Positions 1-5,752 of a stretch of 5,954 nucleotides of DNA are shown one piece after another. Location: contig JBOIEE010000246.1 of NCBI GenBank assembly GCA_050740975.1, positions 1-5,954 on the forward strand, given 5' to 3'. Each line of letters opens with the position of its first letter. Positions within the stretch are counted from its first letter, which is position 1. The notes under the pieces were generated by a model. It saw nothing but the letters and a program-made list of their open reading frames with translations, searched no databases and was not told where the DNA came from. The stretch is from JBOHHR01 sp050740975. GTDB lineage: Bacteria > Pseudomonadota > Gammaproteobacteria > JBOHHR01. A program made the translations under genes and the position numbers.

Positions 1-317
1 CTGTCTATGCCCCGCATCAAGAAGTGCACCGAGAATGCATATACGACCAGCATAGGGGTTACGGCGAGGGCTACGAACAGGGTAAGCATGCGCAGGGTAA
101 GGCGGGATCCCGGTTGTCGCTCGCGCCATTGCCGTATCAAGCGGCGGACTTGGGCACCGATCATTCCGAGCAGAACCGCGAGCCCCACCGCATTGAGCAA
201 CAATAAAGGTGTATACAAGCGTCCAAACTGCTCAGAGCCTTGCGTTGCTTGACTCATTAGAACCAGCGACGCCAAAAGCCACAAGGACAGCGCTAGAACC
301 GCGATTTTGGTATTCAC
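1..317 (-). CDS. ntrY: NtrY-like sensor histidine kinase, N-terminal part (cut by window edge)
   Basis: This is the first 105 codons of a gene that continues past position 1. It starts at GTG 317-315, which overlaps the TGA of the DUF4390 gene as GTGA; a GGAAG lies 7 nt upstream of the GTG. The visible protein has three hydrophobic segments (about residues 5-21, 36-55 and 77-96) separated by a basic loop (VRRLIRQWRER). It carries the pattern typical of the NtrY membrane N-terminus: FGRLY, then LLLLNAVGLAVLL, then PGSRLTLRM, then a third segment ending in FSVHFLMRGID. NtrY-family kinases sit in the inner membrane and phosphorylate the response regulator NtrX, controlling nitrogen, redox or envelope responses depending on the organism. 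The PAS, HAMP, HisKA and HATPase domains would lie outside the window, so kinase function is inferred from the N-terminus and the gene order (rsmB-DUF4390-ntrY is common in gammaproteobacteria). A second GTG at 332-330 is in frame, but its spacing is less plausible. Confidence 0.8.
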   Translation of the reverse strand, partial: MNTKIAVLALSLWLLASLVLMSQATQGSEQFGRLYTPLLLLNAVGLAVLLGMIGAQVRRLIRQWRERQPGSRLTLRMLTLFVALAVTPMLVVYAFSVHFLMRGID

Positions 318-943
318 GGCCGGACTTCCCACTGATGCCAATGGCTGGACATCCACCATTCGGGTGACAAGTAGGCTAGGGGGCGCATGGGAGTGGGAAG
401 CGCTTCGATATCCAGGCTGGCGCGCATCTGACCGATATAGACCTCGTTCGGATCGAGCTTGTCCGCTTCGATCAGCGGGATGGCGGTGAGGTGTTCAAAC
501 GCGTCGAGCGTATCATCCAGGGTCGAGAAACTGCGGCTGGTGCCGGTGGCCAGATTTACCAGCAAATGTTGTTCGCTGAGGGCGTGGTGCTGCACGCGGT
601 ATTGCTGGCGCAAGGTCGTGACCACGGAATCCCACAGAAAATCGCGTTTGCGCTTCAAGGTGATTTCGATGGCAAAGGTGATCGGCACCCCGCTTTCCAA
701 GGCCTGTATGGATTCTTCGCTGAGCGTGCAGCGAAGCGCGGCGTCCACTACATAGACTTCGTTGACCACGCGCATGGAGATGGTCTCGACACCGATGTCG
801 GTAGCGGCCGCCGGACAGGATGGTAGGGCGAGACCGAATAGCAGCACCACCAAGGGCGCCAAGCTATATCTGGTGTCGACACAACGCGGCGCCTCAGTCG
901 AGGTTGTGCCGGGGTCAGGAATTTGGCCGGAGCGGAAGATCAC
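314..943 (-). CDS. DUF4390 domain-containing secreted protein
   Basis: This 209-residue protein starts at GTG 943-941, overlapping the rsmB stop as GTGA. Residues about 28-40 form a hydrophobic core after a long n-region with a few Arg, and CPAAA-TD near residue 47-48 suits signal peptidase I, so export to the periplasm is likely. A Cys at 43 is preceded by L-P-S, which is a poor lipobox. The mature part matches the DUF4390 pattern: a VYVVDAALRCTLSEE strand region, ESGVPITFAIEI, a LWDSVVTTLRQQYRVQHHALSE block, and the C-terminal LDIEALPTPMRPLAYLSPEW. The biochemical function of the family is unknown to me. It is regularly found between rsmB and the ntrY/ntrX two-component genes, as here, which suggests co-expression and perhaps a periplasmic role tied to the sensor; that link is inference. 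No strong Shine-Dalgarno precedes the GTG, so translation probably depends on coupling to rsmB. A TTG at codon 28 is a less likely alternative start, because it would remove the whole n-region. Confidence 0.85.
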   Translation of the reverse strand: MIFRSGQIPDPGTTSTEAPRCVDTRYSLAPLVVLLFGLALPSCPAAATDIGVETISMRVVNEVYVVDAALRCTLSEESIQALESGVPITFAIEITLKRKRDFLWDSVVTTLRQQYRVQHHALSEQHLLVNLATGTSRSFSTLDDTLDAFEHLTAIPLIEADKLDPNEVYIGQMRASLDIEALPTPMRPLAYLSPEWWMSSHWHQWEVRP

Positions 944-2286
944 GGAGCGGTAAACTTGTAAAGACGAGCGTAGAAGAAACCATCCATAGCGGATTCACCG
1001 GTGACTATCTGGCGCCCGAATCCCGTCTCATGACCCCATGGCGCTATGACCGGGTCTAAGCGGGCGTCCTTCTGGACGCCTAAAAATCTCTGGATGATCT
1101 GGTTGTTTTCTTGTGGCAGCACGGAGCAACTGGCATATAAAAGCTCGCCCCCTGTCACTAGCAACGGCCACAGTGCCTGCAAGAGAAGGAATTGTTGTTC
1201 CGCCAAGGCGGCGACATCAGAAGCTCTGCGCAACAGTTTGATGTCCGGGTGGCGTCGGATCACGCCGGTTCCGGAGCAGGGGGCATCGAGCAGTATGCGG
1301 TGGAAAAGCGCCCCATCCCACCATGATCGAGGCGCAAGCGCGTTTCCGTGTGTGACTTGGCCGCTTAGGCGCAGCCGTTTCAGGTTATCGCGCAGCCGAT
1401 TTAGGCGTGTGCCAGCGCAATCGAGCGCGGTCAGGGCGGAAAGTTGGGGCTCAAGCTCTAAGATATGCGCGGTCTTGCCTCCGGGCGCCGCGCAGGCATC
1501 AAGCACTCGTTGCCCGGAGCGAAGATTGAGCAAAGGCGCTGCCAACTGCGCGGCTTCATCCTGAACCGAAAACTCGCCTTCCTGAAATCCCGGTAGGGTT
1601 TCGACCTCTACGGGTTGTTCCAGCACGATCCCGCTCGGGCTGTGGGAGCAAGGTGCCGCGCTAATGCCTTCTGCACGCAGTCGCTGGAGGTATTCTGAAC
1701 GCGCCAAGCGGCGAAGATTCACCCGAAGCGTCATCGGGGCCCTCTGATTGTTTGCGTTCAGAATGGCCTCCCAACATGCAGGCCAGGCCTGTTGCAACTG
1801 CCGGATCAGCCACTCCGGATGGCCGTAACGTCCTGCGGGGGAATCACCCACGAGGGCGAGCAGCTCCTGACTTCGCCGCAGGTAAGTACGCAACACCCCA
1901 TTGACCAAGGCACTCGCCCAGGGTTTGCCTAGCGCGCGCGCGGCGTCCACGGTGGCGGAGATGGCGGCGTGGGCCGGAGTGTTGAGAAACTTAAGCTGAT
2001 AGACACCAATCAGCAATAGGGCGTACACGTCACTGTCCCGTGGTTTCAGGGGATGGCGCAAGAGCGGGGCTACGAGCTGCTCTAACACGAAGTACTGTCG
2101 AAGCACGCCATAGGCTAATTCCTGGACCAATCCTTGGTCTCGTTGGTCGGGGATGCGATTAAGGACCCTCGGTACAGTATCCGAGGTGGATCGCCCCCGG
2201 GCAATCGTGTTTTCTAGAATAACCGCCGCAGCCGCTCGTGGCTGCGCTCTCCGCTTAAGCGCTAGTGAGGAGAGCGGGGTTAGCAT
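940..2286 (-). CDS. rsmB: 16S rRNA (cytosine(967)-C(5))-methyltransferase RsmB
   Basis: This 448-residue protein transfers methyl from S-adenosylmethionine to C5 of C967 in 16S rRNA during small-subunit assembly. The N-terminal third (about 15-145) is a NusB-like RNA-binding helical domain (LVQELAYGVLRQYFVLEQL; LLIGVYQLKFL; ALVNGVLRTYL). The methyltransferase domain follows: VQDEAAQLAAPLL (241-253), SAM loop DACAAPGGKT (263-272), acidic D289, DAPCSGTGVIRRHPDIK (334-350, with Cys337), and YASCSVLPQEN (384-394, with Cys387 as the expected nucleophile), ending in MDGFFYARL. Spacings between these residues equal those I recall for E. coli RsmB (D277, D303, D322, C375), an offset of 12. The position equivalent to D303 is Asn315 here. 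The ATG at 2286-2284 lies inside the end of fmt (32-nt overlap) and has no clear Shine-Dalgarno, so translational coupling is likely; the protein is slightly longer at the N-terminus than E. coli RsmB (about 429). The gene overlaps the next one by 4 nt. Confidence 0.95.
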   Translation of the reverse strand: MLTPLSSLALKRRAQPRAAAAVILENTIARGRSTSDTVPRVLNRIPDQRDQGLVQELAYGVLRQYFVLEQLVAPLLRHPLKPRDSDVYALLLIGVYQLKFLNTPAHAAISATVDAARALGKPWASALVNGVLRTYLRRSQELLALVGDSPAGRYGHPEWLIRQLQQAWPACWEAILNANNQRAPMTLRVNLRRLARSEYLQRLRAEGISAAPCSHSPSGIVLEQPVEVETLPGFQEGEFSVQDEAAQLAAPLLNLRSGQRVLDACAAPGGKTAHILELEPQLSALTALDCAGTRLNRLRDNLKRLRLSGQVTHGNALAPRSWWDGALFHRILLDAPCSGTGVIRRHPDIKLLRRASDVAALAEQQFLLLQALWPLLVTGGELLYASCSVLPQENNQIIQRFLGVQKDARLDPVIAPWGHETGFGRQIVTGESAMDGFFYARLYKFTAP

Positions 2287-3190
2287 TGATGAAATCGGCG
2301 ACCCCTAGGGGTTGTTTTCCAGGGAGTTGGATGCGAGTGAGCCTGAGGGCACCGTTTCCGGTCGACACGTCTATCCCGTGGCGGGAGACCGCATACGGGT
2401 CCCCCGGCGGGGCCGAAGGTTGACCCGGGAGGATTTTGGCTTCCCATATCCGCATGTCTGTGCCAAACAAACGGGTGTAAGCGACCGGTTTCGGGTTCAG
2501 CGCCCGGACTCGGTGCTCAAGCTCGCGGGCGCCAAGACGCCAGTCGATTTCTGCTTCGGCGCGTGTGATCCGGGGCGCGTAGGTGACCAAACCTTCCTCT
2601 TGCGGTTTAGGTTCTATTTCACCCCCGAGAAACGCCTTTAGCGTCGGTATTAGGCACTCCGCGCCAAGCTTTGCCAGTCGTTGTTGCAGAGTCTCGGCTG
2701 TATCAGCGGGCTCGATTGCGCAGCGGGTTTGTGCCAGGATGGGACCGGCATCGAGCTTCTCGACCACCTGCATGATGCTGATCCCGGTTTCGCTATCTGC
2801 TGCCATGAGGGCCCTTTGGATGGGCGCCGCTCCCCGCCATCGGGGAAGCAACGAGGCGTGAACGTTAATACACCCGAAGCGGGGAACCTGGAGCACTGCT
2901 GTAGGCAGCAGTTGCCCATAGGCTACTACGACCATCACATCAAGCCTGAATGCCCTCAGATCGTCCGGAGTGGCGGAGTCTTTTAGGTTTGGCGGCTGCC
3001 GAATGGCGACGCCTTTTGCAGTCGCGAGCTGTTTGACTGGGCTTGGCTGTAGCCTTCTTCCGCGGCCTGCGGGTTTGTCGGGCTGGGTATAAACGACTAC
3101 GATCTCAAACGCGGACGGATCGGCGAGTAAGGTGGCCAGAGAGGGTATGGCAAATTGCGGTGTGCCCGCGAACGCAATTCGAGTCCGCAC
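2255..3190 (-). CDS. fmt: Methionyl-tRNA formyltransferase
   Basis: This 311-residue cytosolic enzyme transfers a formyl group from 10-formyltetrahydrofolate to initiator Met-tRNA. The N-terminal catalytic domain shows RIAFAGTPQFA (4-14), TQPDKPAGRGRRL (35-47), SPVKQLA (50-56), VVVAYGQLLP (87-96) and INVHASLLPRWRGAAPIQ (108-125). N109, H111 and D147 (in EKLDAGPIL) correspond to the catalytic Asn106, His108 and Asp144 of the E. coli enzyme. The C-terminal OB-fold tRNA-binding domain begins near residue 205 (TYAPRITRAEAEIDW) and ends with LGVADFINANP. Length is close to the usual 310-315. The start is GTG 3190-3188, 4 nt after the def stop. An AGGTG lies about 10 nt upstream inside the end of def, so def and fmt are probably translationally coupled. 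All catalytic residues are present, so formyl-methionyl proteins should be made. This matters for reading the damaged active site of the neighbouring def. Confidence 0.96.
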   Translation of the reverse strand: MRTRIAFAGTPQFAIPSLATLLADPSAFEIVVVYTQPDKPAGRGRRLQPSPVKQLATAKGVAIRQPPNLKDSATPDDLRAFRLDVMVVVAYGQLLPTAVLQVPRFGCINVHASLLPRWRGAAPIQRALMAADSETGISIMQVVEKLDAGPILAQTRCAIEPADTAETLQQRLAKLGAECLIPTLKAFLGGEIEPKPQEEGLVTYAPRITRAEAEIDWRLGARELEHRVRALNPKPVAYTRLFGTDMRIWEAKILPGQPSAPPGDPYAVSRHGIDVSTGNGALRLTRIQLPGKQPLGVADFINANPALLTSA

Positions 3191-3194
3191 GAAC

Positions 3195-3698
3195 TCAAAG
3201 CACCTGGCGCTGCTGTTTCTCCAGCTTTTTGCGGATCCGGTTTCGCTTTAGCAGAGACAGGTAGTCGACAAATAATTTGCCATCCAAGTGATCCATTACA
3301 AGCTGGATACATACCGCAAGCAGTCCCTCGGCCTCTAAGGTGAACAGCGCTCCGTCCAAGCCAATCGCTTTCACCGAGACTCGCTCGGCCCTCTGCACCA
3401 CTTCAAAAACGCCGGGGACGGACAAACAGCCCTCTTCCATCTCCACCACTCCCTGCTGTTCTAGGGTCCTCGGATTAATCAAGCACAACGGTTGGTCTCT
3501 TTTCTCGGACACGTCAGTCACCAAGATGCGTTTGGGAACATTGACTTGGGTAGCCGCCAACCCGATGCCCGGGGCGGCGTACATGGTCTCGATCATGTCC
3601 CGAGCGAGGTTTCGGATCTCATCGTCAACCCGATCGATCCGCGCCGCCTTTATGCGCAAGCGCGGATCGGGATAGTGCAGTACAGTGAGCGTTGCCAT
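3195..3698 (-). CDS. def: Peptide deformylase with altered HExxH motif (possibly inactive)
   Basis: This 167-residue protein has the normal length and overall sequence of a bacterial type 1 peptide deformylase, which removes the N-formyl group from nascent chains at the ribosome exit using a metal ion. Motif 1 is intact (GIGLAATQ, 44-51), motif 2 is intact (EEGCLSVPG, 88-96, with metal ligand Cys91), and the C-terminal VDYLSLLKRNRIRKKLEKQ is typical. Motif 3 should read QHExDHLxGKLF but reads QLVMDHLDGKLF (132-143). The first His ligand is Leu133 (codon CTT), the catalytic Glu is Val134 (codon GTA), and His137 is retained. These correspond to His132, Glu133 and His136 of E. coli Def. Known mechanism predicts no deformylase activity. 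Everything else is conserved and there is no stop or frameshift, so the change is recent, tolerated because another deformylase exists, or an error in the sequence. The ATG at 3698-3696 is the first gene of the leftward operon; no clear Shine-Dalgarno is visible. Confidence 0.92.
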   Translation of the reverse strand: MATLTVLHYPDPRLRIKAARIDRVDDEIRNLARDMIETMYAAPGIGLAATQVNVPKRILVTDVSEKRDQPLCLINPRTLEQQGVVEMEEGCLSVPGVFEVVQRAERVSVKAIGLDGALFTLEAEGLLAVCIQLVMDHLDGKLFVDYLSLLKRNRIRKKLEKQQRQVL

Positions 3699-3728
3699 AG
3701 CAGCAAAATTTGGTGGTAGGCGCCCAAA

Positions 3729-3737
3729 AGTATATCA
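3729..3737 (-). promoter_or_regulatory. Extended -10 promoter for the def-fmt-rsmB operon
   Basis: Read on the minus strand this is TGATATACT: an extended -10 element (TGn) followed by TATACT, which matches the sigma-70 consensus TATAAT at 5 of 6 bases. No good -35 hexamer lies 16-18 nt further upstream, as is common for extended -10 promoters. Initiation about 7 nt downstream would give a 5' leader of roughly 25 nt before the def ATG at 3698. Position and orientation suit the operon. Pattern match only. Confidence 0.5.
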
Positions 3738-3975
3738 GAATGAGCGTGTTTGCGCTTCTTGATCAGCCCCTCGGTATTTCGGGTAGTCATGAGTCCGGAC
3801 GACCTGAAGAGTGCCGCACTCGACGACCTAGGCAAGAAATGGAGTTGATTGGTCAGATCTTCCCGCGCGGACTCCTGCGGGGGCGGTGGGAGTATTGATC
3901 CCGGTGAGGTTCATGGCCAGCCTGGGTCGAGCTGCTTGTTGAGGCGGCAGCAGGGTTGGCTATGGGAGGCCGCAA

Positions 3976-4005
3976 TTCGGAAAGCCGGACCTGTGGTACC
4001 ATAAT
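3976..4005 (+). promoter_or_regulatory. Candidate sigma-70 promoter upstream of erpA
   Basis: CATAAT at 4000-4005 matches the -10 consensus at 5 of 6 bases. A weak -35 (TTCGGA, 3976-3981) sits 18 nt upstream. An 8-base palindrome TGGTACCA (3994-4001) overlaps the -10 and could be an operator. Transcription from here would give erpA a leader of about 200 nt, or would start almost at the ATG of the short ORF at 4010. I see no clear IscR site. Weak evidence, pattern only. Confidence 0.3.
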
Positions 4006-4009
4006 AGAT

Positions 4010-4186
4010 ATGTCAAAACACCGCGCGTTATTTCAACGCCGTGGTGGGGGCGTGCGCATTTATAAACCTATTGAACCCGCATCCAGCGCCCGTGTCGAAG
4101 GGATGGGGGTAGAGGTCAATGGCTATGTAGCCATGCCACGGGCGAGATCAGGCGCATCAATGCAACCGAATACGCCCCACGATTAG
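4010..4186 (+). CDS. Doubtful small ORF, 58 codons
   Basis: This open frame starts at ATG 4010 and ends at TAG 4184-4186, 23 nt before erpA. The predicted peptide is basic at its N-terminus (MSKHRALFQRRGGGVRIYKP), has no membrane segment or signal peptide, and contains no motif I recognise. No Shine-Dalgarno precedes the ATG. The candidate -10 box at 4000-4005 would place transcription start almost at the ATG, so it could only be translated as a leaderless message. An earlier in-frame ATG at 3956 gives 76 codons. Orientation and closeness to erpA allow a leader peptide or small co-transcribed gene, but an open frame of this length occurs easily by chance in GC-rich DNA. I rate it more likely non-coding leader than gene. 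Confidence 0.2.
   Translation: MSKHRALFQRRGGGVRIYKPIEPASSARVEGMGVEVNGYVAMPRARSGASMQPNTPHD
4119..4134. repeat. Inverted repeat ATGGCTA-TG-TAGCCAT
   Basis: Two perfect 7-base arms (4119-4125 and 4128-4134) flank a TG centre. As DNA this is a 16-base near-palindrome of operator size. As RNA it could form a six-pair hairpin with a four-base loop. It lies 76 nt upstream of the erpA start, downstream of the candidate promoter, and so would be in the leader. It is not followed by a T-run, so it is not a terminator. Function is unknown. Confidence 0.6.
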
Positions 4187-4196
4187 ATCAAACGAC

Positions 4197-4200
4197 GGAG
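4197..4200 (+). promoter_or_regulatory. Ribosome binding site of erpA
   Basis: GGAG lies 9 nt before ATG 4210 and decides this start. An ATG at 4203 is out of frame with ErpA, and the in-frame ATG at 4225 has no Shine-Dalgarno. Confidence 0.65.
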
Positions 4201-4209
4201 TAATGAGCG

Positions 4210-4563
4210 ATGGTCACAGAAACCATGGTCGAAGACAGTCCGCTGCAATTTACCAACGCCGCAGCGGAAAAGGTGAGACAGCTTATCTCGGAGGAAGGCG
4301 ATGACGGATTGATGCTTAGAGTTTTCATCACCGGCGGCGGATGCTCTGGGTTTCAATACGGGTTCACTTTCGACGAGAGCGTTAATGATGGTGACACGGT
4401 GGTTGAGAACGGTGGAGTCAAGCTGTTGATCGATCCCATGAGCGTGCAATACCTGACCGGTGCCGAAATCGATTATTCCGAAGGCTTGGAGGGCGCCCAG
4501 TTCGTGATTCGCAACCCCAATGCAGCAACCACTTGCGGTTGCGGCTCTTCGTTTTCTGTTTAG
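4210..4563 (+). CDS. erpA: Iron-sulfur cluster insertion protein ErpA
   Basis: This 117-residue A-type Fe-S carrier of the HesB/IscA family receives clusters from the Isc or Suf machinery and passes them to target enzymes; in E. coli it is needed to mature the isoprenoid enzymes IspG and IspH. The protein begins with PLQFTNAAAEKVRQLI, followed by LRVFITGGGCSGFQYGF (36-52), the hallmark LLIDPMSVQYLTGAEIDY (72-89), and the C-terminal RNPNAATTCGCGSSFSV (101-117). The three cluster-binding cysteines are all present: Cys45, Cys109 and Cys111. The N-terminus is a few residues longer than in some homologues; Met6 (ATG 4225) is the alternative start but lacks a ribosome binding site. The gene is convergent with anmK, a neighbour pair also found in pseudomonads. 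The GSSFSV ending and the overall sequence favour ErpA over IscA or SufA. Confidence 0.96.
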   Translation: MVTETMVEDSPLQFTNAAAEKVRQLISEEGDDGLMLRVFITGGGCSGFQYGFTFDESVNDGDTVVENGGVKLLIDPMSVQYLTGAEIDYSEGLEGAQFVIRNPNAATTCGCGSSFSV

Positions 4564-4577
4564 CGGCTAAACGTAAC

Positions 4578-4618
4578 TGATAATGCGGGGCGCGCTGGAT
4601 CCTGATCAAAGGTTATCA
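4578..4618. repeat. Short inverted repeat between convergent erpA and anmK
   Basis: TGATAA (4578-4583) and TTATCA (4613-4618) are perfect 6-base arms around a 29-base spacer in the 63-base gap between the two stop codons. It might contribute to transcript ends on both strands, but the long loop and absence of a T-run mean it is not a convincing intrinsic terminator. No other terminator is visible in the gap. Confidence 0.25.
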
Positions 4619-4626
4619 ACACTCGG

Positions 4627-5748
4627 TTAAAGAACAGCCGGTTGGTATACCGCCCCTAACAACACAGCACGATCGGCGCCGGTAACCGATGGTAGATTGC
4701 CAGGCTTCCCGGCGATCCGCTGCTTAGCCAACCAGGCAAAAGCGACCGCCTCTACGCTGCTGGGCGGCAAGCCTTTTTCCGAGGTGGGAGCGATGTTCAG
4801 CTCGGGAAGGGACGCGGCGAGTTCCTGCATTAACGCAGGATTATGTGCTCCCCCTCCACAGACGAGTAATTCTCCAGCCGAAGGAGCGTATTGCGTAATG
4901 GCGGTGCGGATCGCACGGCAGGTCAAGCTAACCAACGTGGCTTGAATATCTTCCGGCGAAAGATGGCTATACGTTCGTCCCAGCACGGAGCTCAGCCAAT
5001 CGAGGTTGAAGTATTCTCTTCCGGTGCTCTTCGGCGCGGGCGCTTGGAAAAACGGATCTTCGAGCATATTGTTCAGAGCGTCTTGGCACGGCCGGCCTTT
5101 CTTGCTCCAACGGCCATCTTCATCTATGGGCGTGCCTAAATGTAGGCGGGCCCAGTCGTCTAACAACGCATTTCCCGGACCCACGTCAAATCCGAGCACA
5201 GGTTTCGCAGCATCGGCCGGCAAGACGCTGATATTCGCTATTCCACCGATGTTCAAGACGACCCGATCCATCGATGTATCGTGGAAATGAGCCTGATGAA
5301 AGGCCGGCGTGAGCGGTGCGCCCTGGCCGCCGGCGGCGATGTCCATGCCTCTAAAATCTGCTACGGTGGTAATTCCAGTCGCCTGGGCAATCGTATTTGG
5401 ATCCCCAATTTGAATGGAACAGGGACAAGGCGGGTACGGTTTGTGGTAGATGGTTTGTCCATGGCTGCCAATGGCGGTGACCTCATCGCGTCTTATCGCC
5501 GCTTGCTTTAGCACCTGGAGCGCCGCCTCGGCAAACAGCTTGCCTACCCGTATGTGCAGTTGGCTAAAAGTGTTCAGTGACAACGTAGCGTTCGCCGTTT
5601 GGAAGGTCGCTAAGGCTTGCTGCAGATCGCTGGGAAAAGGAAGTTCAAGGTAGCGGATCAAGCGCGTGTTGTTACCCTCGAACTCGACCAAGGCAGCATC
5701 GATAGCATCGATGCTGGTGCCTGACATGAGGCCGATGAAAATGGACAT
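4627..5748 (-). CDS. anmK: Anhydro-N-acetylmuramic acid kinase
   Basis: This 373-residue cytosolic enzyme uses ATP and water to open the 1,6-anhydro ring of anhydro-MurNAc and form MurNAc-6-phosphate, returning murein turnover products to metabolism. Length is typical of the family. Visible motifs are the N-terminal phosphate-binding loop IGLMSGTSIDAIDAAL (5-20), IGSHGQTIYH (93-102), DFRGMDIAAGGQGAPLTPAFH (131-151), NIGGIANIS (166-174), FDVGPGNALLDDW (187-199), with Asp188 as the expected catalytic base, TGREYFNLDWL (242-252), LLVCGGGAHNPALM (294-307) and VEAVAFAWLA (332-341). Two signature positions differ from the forms I know: Ala15 where Gly usually follows the Asp of GTSxD, and Val189 where Thr usually follows the catalytic Asp. 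The ATG at 5748-5746 is 4 nt after the stop of the M23 peptidase gene; no clear Shine-Dalgarno is seen, so coupling is likely. It pairs functionally with the murein endopeptidase next door. Confidence 0.94.
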   Translation of the reverse strand: MSIFIGLMSGTSIDAIDAALVEFEGNNTRLIRYLELPFPSDLQQALATFQTANATLSLNTFSQLHIRVGKLFAEAALQVLKQAAIRRDEVTAIGSHGQTIYHKPYPPCPCSIQIGDPNTIAQATGITTVADFRGMDIAAGGQGAPLTPAFHQAHFHDTSMDRVVLNIGGIANISVLPADAAKPVLGFDVGPGNALLDDWARLHLGTPIDEDGRWSKKGRPCQDALNNMLEDPFFQAPAPKSTGREYFNLDWLSSVLGRTYSHLSPEDIQATLVSLTCRAIRTAITQYAPSAGELLVCGGGAHNPALMQELAASLPELNIAPTSEKGLPPSSVEAVAFAWLAKQRIAGKPGNLPSVTGADRAVLLGAVYQPAVL

Positions 5749-5752
5749 AGGA

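Larger units (their letters stand above)
3699..4209. other. Divergent intergenic region def/erpA, no convincing gene
   Basis: These 511 bases separate the leftward def operon from rightward erpA. I found no family-recognisable coding sequence in any frame. The part nearest def (to about 3740) holds the def promoter. From about 3740 to 3975 I see only small hairpins: CCCGC/GCGGG at 3862-3881 and GCTGC/GCAGC at 3931-3951, neither followed by a T-run. From 3976 onward there are a candidate rightward promoter, a doubtful short ORF, an inverted repeat, and the erpA ribosome binding site. In many gammaproteobacteria the divergent neighbour of def is a LysM-protein/dprA pair, and in pseudomonads erpA is preceded by a bactofilin gene. 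None of these is visible here, so the region may mark an ancient junction. Confidence 0.6.

Noticed and set aside
1046..1564. Long plus-strand open frame of 172 codons
   Set aside because: It is fully antisense to rsmB, whose methyltransferase motifs are unmistakable on the other strand; the predicted peptide has no recognisable domain.
2312..2986. Several plus-strand open frames opposite fmt
   Set aside because: They are shadows of the fmt coding sequence, which is well supported by catalytic motifs.
3788..3815. Text resembling a hammerhead ribozyme core (TCATGAGTCCGGACGACCTG)
   Set aside because: The invariant CUGANGA and GAAA core elements are not both present in the right places and no closing stems I and III are seen; the likeness is partial.
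3862..3881. GC-rich hairpin CCCGC/GCGGG as a terminator
   Set aside because: The stem is only 5-6 pairs with a 10-base loop, no T-run follows on either strand, and no gene ends next to it.
3789..3898. Two 19-codon frames starting at ATG 3789 and ATG 3839
   Set aside because: Too short, no ribosome binding site, no recognisable sequence.
4010..4186. Remnant of a bactofilin gene upstream of erpA
   Set aside because: The short ARVEGMGVEVNGYVA stretch recalls bactofilin repeats only loosely; no periodic beta-helix pattern extends on either side.
4203..4205. ATG at 4203 as erpA start
   Set aside because: It is out of frame with the ErpA protein; ATG 4210 is in frame with GGAG at a suitable distance.
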